Shown: piece after piece, positions 8,433 through 15,533 of the stretch
How the letters are laid out: every line of letters starts with the position of its first letter
Position numbering within the stretch: position 1 is the stretch's first letter
Assembly (NCBI GenBank): GCA_024811115.1
Contig: JAKOGH010000464.1
Coordinates: 1-15,533, forward strand
Length of the DNA stretch: 15,533 nt
Source: Terana coerulea
Taxonomy: Eukaryota > Basidiomycota > Agaricomycetes > Polyporales > Phanerochaetaceae
Reading direction: 5' to 3'
Notes under the pieces: model-generated
What the model was told of the DNA's origin: nothing
Seen by the model: the letters and a program-made list of their open reading frames with translations, nothing else
Databases searched by the model: none
Program-made: the position numbers and the translations under genes

Positions 8433-9857
8433 ATGGCTGTCACTTCGAGCGTCGTTTCTCCTGCGCCCACCGCCAAGGCATCTGGTACTGAGGGCCTGCA
8501 CCAGCCGTTCGCTACCGCTTCTCTTGTCAAATGCTTCCTCGACGCCCACAACCACGACGATGCAGCCTTCAAGCTTGCTCTCGATACGTTGGGGTACTAC
8601 AACATCCCAATCAATCCGCACCAACATGGTGTCAAATTCGTCCCGGTCGACTGCGACCAGGCAGGACTCCGGAATTTCATGATGATTATGAATCGCTTTG
8701 CAAACAGAATGCTGGCCTACCACGATGGAGAACGTAGCAAGGCCAAGCAGGACGCCGCCCACTCCCGTCCAGTCACGAAGGTGACCGCCACCGCTGTTGC
8801 TCCTCAATGCGAAGATGTGGAAGTCGATGATGTCGAGTCTACGCCGACACTCGCCACCGCGCCCGCTCCTGTGACTGCCCCTACTCCTGCGGAGCCCGCT
8901 GTTGTGACCTTGCCGACGCCTGCTTCCGCTTCCAGTCCGGCTCCCGCCTTAGCCACTACTATTCCCTCTGGCGAAGAAGTCGCACAGCCTGTGGAAGGCA
9001 TAGCAGGAAGCATTGACTTGGAGAGGTCTGGAGAGGTTACGGGCTTGGATGCAAAGGATCAGGTGAGTACATGGTTTCTGCGTGCAGCGTAGCCCACTTG
9101 AGTACTCATCACACACCAGCAGTACCCTATGATTCAGGACGAAGAGCAACCTGCCCCACTGCCAGCAGCTCCGGTCACGTCCCGTCCAGTTGCCCCGCTA
9201 CCCTCCCGATTCTCTCGCTCCCCGGTGGTCTCTAGTCCTCAAGACGTACTATTGGCGACCACTTCAACAGTTCTACTCGCAGAAACTACTACCTCTACGC
9301 CTCCTCAGCCTATCGAACAGTCCAACGAATGTACAACGCTGACGGCCTCTCGCCCGATCGCTGCGCTTCCGTCTCGCATTCGTCGATCTCCCCAGGTTTC
9401 TAGTCCGCGGAGCCTCCCATCGGCCAGCGCTTCGACAGCTCAACCCTACCCTGAGACCAACTCCACCTCTCCTTCGACGCAGGCAGACGAATCCGACCGG
9501 GCTGAAAAGACGAAGAAGCGAAGGACGCGCCGCGCGGGCCAGAACGTCCGCATCGCCGTGATAAAGACCAACCAGGCAGACCCCGAAGTACGCGAACGCG
9601 AAGGAGCTGAAGCCCTTCTCTTGCTGCTCGCAGGCTCATCTGCACCAACCGCTGCCGACCACGCCTACTCTCAACCTACTTTCGGGAGCTCGTCTCAGGC
9701 TGCGGGGTCTCTTCTCGTCTCGCCGGCCTTGGCTTCTATCCTACCGCTTAGGCTGCGACCGCTCTGGACTCTTGAGACACTTGGACTTGGGCGACTTGAC
9801 AACGACACCGCGACATTCGCCTCTACTGACAACACTGGAAATCGACGACGACGATGA
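8433..9857 (+). CDS. Unrecognised low-complexity protein with a duplicated 20-residue motif
   Basis: I do not recognise this gene. Exon 1 (8433-9062, 210 codons) and exon 2 (9123-9857) join in phase 0 across a 60-nt GTGAGT...CAG intron, giving 454 residues. Residues 1-105 look folded (FATASLVKCFLDAHNHDDAA, then a Met/Asn-rich helix). Residues 106-210 are Pro/Ala/Thr/Val-rich. Exon 2 contains SRPVAPLPSRFSRSPVVSSP (230-249) and its variant SRPIAALPSRIRRSPQVSSP (286-305), then a basic KTKKRRTRR patch (339-347) that could be a nuclear signal. No signal peptide. The acceptor is a tandem CAGCAG (9117-9122), so one Gln may be optional. The last 30 or so codons look less natural than another frame that continues to TAG at 9922-9924 through an Asp-rich stretch, so a frameshift near 9783 is possible. 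Start supported by TATA box, pyrimidine tract and Kozak context. Confidence 0.7.
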
Positions 9858-9987
9858 CGAGACGACCCACCTCCTTTCCTCAACACCTCGCGCGCCATCG
9901 CCTCCGGACCGAGCACCAGCTTAGGCGCCTTCGGATGCGACATCGCTGCCCCCTCCTCAGGACCCCAGGTTACTGTCGGCCAACACC

Positions 9988-10240
9988 TACTTTCAGCCGA
10001 GTGCTCTAGAAGCACCCTCAAGTTGGATACCGCCGTCAACCACCCTGCGTCCTGAAGACCACACCTCGCGAGGTTCACCGCCATTCACGCCGCCTTCCGC
10101 CGAGTGCTGTAAGAGCACCCTGAAGCGCGACTCCACCGTCTTTCTTCGGCAGAGTGCTTTTAAAGCACCCCGAAGCGCGACTCCGGCGTCTTTCTTCAGC
10201 CGAGTGCTTTTAAAGCACCCTCAAGCTAGACGCCACCGTT
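9988..10240 (+). repeat. Four copies of a 50-bp repeat, each with a conserved-stem hairpin
   Basis: Units lie at 9988-10037, 10091-10140, 10141-10190 and 10191-10240; the last three are in direct tandem and the first is separated by 53 bp of diverged sequence. Each unit contains GAGTGCT-N5-AGCACC, an inverted repeat with stem GTGCT/AGCAC. The stem is identical in all four, while the 5-nt centre varies (CTAGA, GTAAG, TTTAA, TTTAA). In units 3 and 4 the stem extends to 7 bp. Downstream AAG and CCG..GT positions are also shared. A period of 50 is not a multiple of three, which argues against a protein repeat. Just after the stop codon, so probably in the 3' UTR. Confidence 0.85.
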
Positions 10241-10830
10241 TCTTTCCTCCTATGTGGAGGTTCTCGTCGTCTCCGTCCGTGTTTCTCGTCGTCCCTCAAG
10301 TCATCGTCGCTCCCGTCCTTGGTGAAGTCGCTCAGGTCGCTTGTCTCACGCCCTCCTGGCCTCATCCCGGTCTCTCTAAGTCCGCCAGTCTCCACACATT
10401 CTGCGGTGATTTTCCCAATCTATCATTTCATGGACTCAATTTTGTCGCTGTATCCGTCCTTGTTTAGATTTATCTTTCTCCTTCCTCTCCTCATCATCGT
10501 CCCCGGTACCCCACATGATAATTATTACTATCTATACGTCTTACGGACCTTGTGATATCCCTGTATCCGTCTCGGTCTCGACCTCTATCTCATGTCCTAG
10601 ATAGTCCTCTATATTTCTGTCTCATTTACAACCTCTCAGGCGATAGTGCCTCTGTATTACTGTAGTAGCCTCTATAGCAGCGGTGTTCTCATATCCAATA
10701 TAGTCCAAGATATTTATCATCGAGCTCATGTCAGTACTTTTGTGCCATTCATCCCGAGTGATGCTATGATTCCTATCGGCCGCTGAGAGACAATTCCAGC
10801 ATATTGGATATCCCGAAGCTGCTAAGTAAT

Positions 10831-10844
10831 AGTACTCGAGTACT
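10831..10844. repeat. 14-bp perfect palindrome
   Basis: AGTACTCGAGTACT equals its own reverse complement. It sits about 400 bp before the GH1 start codon. Function unknown; it could be a dimeric factor site. Confidence 0.6.
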
Positions 10845-11133
10845 CGTCTGCCGAGGGGTAACTGTAACGTCGGTCACGGTTCCAACGCGGTTCGGCCGAA
10901 GACACCGGGCGCGTGCGCGCCACAAAGCCTGCAGTTGCCGTATTTGGCATTTTTAACATCTTTCCTTCCTTCCATCACTTGCGACGCACGCTGGCCGCGG
11001 TCTGCTCCAACACATTTCATGTGTGGCAGGATTAGTGTAGTCGGAAATGCGGATGTTTCCTCGCAGAACTCGACACTTACACAGATGTGGTCACACATAC
11101 CCTCGGTTCACCGAGGATACCCCGTTTCTGGTG

Positions 11134-11140
11134 TATATAG
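11134..11140 (+). promoter_or_regulatory. TATA-like box of the GH1 gene
   Basis: TATATAG lies 104 bp before the ATG at 11238. A 6-bp-stem inverted repeat CCTCGG-TTCA-CCGAGG (11101-11116) lies just upstream and could be a factor site. Confidence 0.45.
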
Positions 11141-11237
11141 CCACTGGAGTCTGGCTCCTGGGAGCAAGAGAGTGCAACCCATCCTCCGTCTTCTACCTCA
11201 GACATATTTGCGAAGAACCTCGTGATACTGAATCGCT

Positions 11238-13603
<2,366 letters not shown>

Positions 13604-14807
13604 TACCAGGGGCAGGGAACGACTCGGAACCAAGTAACGCTGGTGCTATCTCAACTTCGGATACAAAAATATCTTGTTGACAGTCGTATGGGGAGGTGTC
13701 ATATTACTAGAAGATCAACAAGCTCTTCATCTTTCGCAATCCACGAAGACTAATTTACTGACATCGGACTCCTCAGTTGAACATCTCACGATTCGTAGGA
13801 ACCTGCTCAATTTTTGCAACAGCATCAGCTCTTCAAGCTTCAGCGCCTTCGTTGCTTTAAGGGTCTCGTCAAGTTCAATCCAATGTGAGCTTCCTGTAAG
13901 CCTCCCCTCCTCGCTTTCTAGTCCGTTCGTGACACAGACTGTAGAACAGATTTTCCACTCTGTCCGGTGGGTTGTTGGCCTACTCCGCACAGTGCTACGC
14001 CCACCACGACCACGCCCAATTAGCTCGGTACGGCGGACGTGTATCCGATTAAGGGCATACAGGCTAACAGCCGCGAACGTGGCCGATGTTATAGAAAGCA
14101 CGGAGCTGGTCAGGCACACCCACTGCTCCGATCCCGCGACACATGATTCTGCTCACTCATGCCGGTGGATAGTCGGAAGTCGGATTCAGCTTCTCGTGCG
14201 ATGGAATTTGAAACCGTCTTGGCACTACAGTGACTATTTTTCCACTGAATCAGGTACATAAGAGGGGTGTTGGCTTCTTGTGGTGCTCATGCGCACGCTG
14301 TACTGACCTTCTACCTTACCATCACAAACTACATAAGCAAGCGTCTCGTTAGGGGTATTATACCTGCGGGTCGGCATGGGATTCACCGGTAAGCCTCTGT
14401 TTTTCGGTGCATGAAGCCTGGGCTTACCGATTGCCTAGTTTTACGTCTCCTGCGGGAGCTTGTTGAAACATGACCCGGCGTCGTATAGAGTCGCTAAGCG
14501 AAGGTCTGGCATGCAGTACGTCGGTAGCGCATTTCTCCGACCACCATCGGACAATACAAAGAAAAGCCGTGGGAGCTGCGCATTATGTTATTCACGCGAC
14601 AGCCAAACACGATGGATTTTCAGGCACTCCCGACATGTGTAAGGGTGTGATGGTGTTCAAGTTATGTGCTCGGCGAGAGCTCCTCAAAATTGTCAAGCTG
14701 ACTTACGCTCATCATCAGTCTTTCTTGCAATATAAAAGGATGGACTGGACAAGACCATTCGTTAGGCCAACAACCTAGCTCATCGTCGCCGAACCACTTC
14801 TGTCAAG
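13604..14807. other. Intergenic region downstream of GH1, with one protein-like minus-strand frame
   Basis: Minus strand 14154-13727 is open for about 140 codons without a convincing ATG at its head. It contains a hydrophobic stretch (SVLSITSATFAAVSLYALN) followed by basic residues, and ends in an amphipathic stretch and LVFVDCER. It could be the last exon of a convergent membrane-protein gene whose 5' exons lie in 14160-14400, but I could not build a full model. Otherwise the region holds only the TATA box of the final gene. Confidence 0.4.
14731..14737 (+). promoter_or_regulatory. TATA box of the secreted cysteine-rich protein gene
   Basis: TATAAAA followed by GG lies 77 bp before the ATG at 14808, in the position seen for the two GH5 genes. 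Confidence 0.65.
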
Positions 14808-15480
14808 ATGTACTTCACCGTCTCGCAAAGCTTTGTCCTTGCTACGGCAGCACTCTTTGGTTCCGCCTTCTCCACCCCTCTCGAGCAGCGACAGGGCGGG
14901 TCGGACTGGAAGTATTCTGTCGGATGGGACGGGGTTACGCTCGACCCCGCCGTGATTGGTACGGACATTGGGCCTGTGTCCAACCTGACTGGCACTCTCC
15001 AGGTGAGCTCTACAAACCTCAAGAAGCGAAGTGCTCGCTGACTCCGCGTCTGCAGAAACGCACGGTCGGGGGTGTTTTCATCTGCACGGACATCAATTGG
15101 GGCGGCCAGTGCGGCTACGCCGTGCAGCCCCTGGGTGAATGCATCAAGCTCGGCAACGACTGGAACAAGCAGATCTCCAGCTTTGGACCCGACCAATGCA
15201 CAACTTGCGCCGGTAAGCTGCATCTTCGATGTTTGTGTGAACGCACCATACTGACGTCAAAGTTTCTTAGCTCACGAGTATGTTAACTAATGCTATGCTA
15301 AGTGTATGACAGTACTAGTGGTCGCTCATTTATTTGTTTTACAGTGACAGCGAATGCGGGAAGGAAGGATCGGGTCTTTTCTGGACCTTCAACTTCCCTG
15401 GAGATGCAACCGGTGGCCTCGGCACATCCTTGCCTTGGAACGACCGTATCTCGTCTTTCGATTGCTTCCAGAGCTGTTAG
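14808..15480 (+). CDS. Small secreted cysteine-rich protein, beta/gamma-crystallin-like
   Basis: Exons 14808-15002, 15056-15212, 15271-15277 and 15345-15480 give 164 residues. Signal peptide MYFTVSQSFVLATAALFGSAFS, then an unremarkable region to residue 65. Exon 2 opens with Lys-Arg (66-67), a possible Kex2 site that would release a mature domain starting TVGG. The domain has FICTDINWGGQCGYAVQPL, then KQISSFGPDQC, and near the end LPWNDRISSFDCFQSC; the repeated (W/K)-x-x-ISSF and the Gly/Tyr pattern resemble the double Greek-key (beta/gamma-crystallin) proteins that fungi secrete. Eight cysteines lie after the signal peptide, fitting four disulfides. The 7-nt third exon (Ala-His-Asp junction) is needed to keep frame into the C-terminal motif. 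Role unknown; no catalytic motif. The gene appears complete, with about 50 bp of downstream sequence in the window. Confidence 0.82.
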
Positions 15481-15533
15481 CCGCAAGAGTGTAGGTCAAG
15501 AGCGTCCCTTCGGCTAGGATAAATATCTGAACG

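Larger units (their letters stand above)
9858..11237. other. Long gene-free region: hairpin repeats, pyrimidine-rich probable 3' UTR, then the GH1 promoter
   Basis: After the stop at 9855-9857 come four 50-bp repeats (9988-10240), then about 400 bp of C/T-rich sequence that shifts to AT-rich near 10510, consistent with a long 3' UTR of the preceding gene. A perfect 11-bp inverted pair lies at 10691-10701 and 10801-10811 and a 14-bp palindrome AGTACTCGAGTACT at 10831-10844. The part from about 10850 is the GH1 upstream region, with a TATA-like box at 11134. No convincing coding frame was seen on either strand. Confidence 0.5.

Noticed and set aside
9988..10240. CRISPR-like array
   Set aside because: Units are contiguous tandem repeats without unique spacers in a eukaryotic gene context.
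10210..10395. Minus-strand open frame rich in Asp/Arg
   Set aside because: It is the complement of a pyrimidine-rich TCGTCG-type stretch that is better read as a 3' UTR; no start context or partner exon.
15302..15517. Plus-strand frame that would extend the last gene without the 7-nt exon
   Set aside because: Joining 15212 to 15345 directly gives an open but unrelated tail and loses the WNDRISSFDC motif and two cysteines.

Overview
The window reads as nuclear DNA of a wood- or litter-decaying basidiomycete (Agaricomycetes, Polyporales-like by inference). Genes are split by many 45-65 nt GT-AG introns, two secreted GH5 endoglucanases carry fungal-type CBM1 modules, and a GH1 beta-glucosidase has the length and catalytic residue numbers of the intracellular Phanerochaete-type enzyme. 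All gene models below were assembled by hand from splice sites and reading-frame continuity. No search was run.

Layout: (1) minus strand 6-1686, a SEH1-like WD40 nucleoporin/SEA-complex gene with three apparent 1-nt frameshifts in its second half and a probable GC-AG intron. (2) Plus strand 2411-4036 and 4618-6400, two tandem paralogous CBM1-GH5 endoglucanases, each with a TATAAAA box about 60 bp before the ATG. They share the same micro-exon architecture, but only the second has one extra intron and a longer linker. (3) 6401-8432, an accessory stretch with a weak 57-codon spliced minus-strand ORF, a retroposed insertion ending in poly(A) and flanked by a 14-bp target-site duplication (6767-7255), and a 557-bp Tc1/mariner-type TIR element with TA target sites (7745-8305). 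(4) 8433-9857, a two-exon gene for an unrecognised low-complexity protein with a duplicated 20-residue motif. It is followed by four copies of a 50-bp repeat that each hold a small hairpin, and a pyrimidine-rich probable 3' UTR. (5) 11238-13603, an 18-exon GH1 beta-glucosidase. (6) 14808-15480, a small secreted cysteine-rich protein with a crystallin-like signature, a possible Kex2 site and a 7-nt micro-exon.

Functionally, the two GH5 enzymes would cut cellulose outside the cell and the GH1 enzyme would hydrolyse imported cello-oligosaccharides to glucose, so the window resembles a loose cellulose-utilisation neighbourhood interrupted by mobile elements and a lineage-specific gene. The most unusual items are the conserved-stem hairpin repeats, the two mobile insertions, the micro-exons and the disrupted SEH1 gene.
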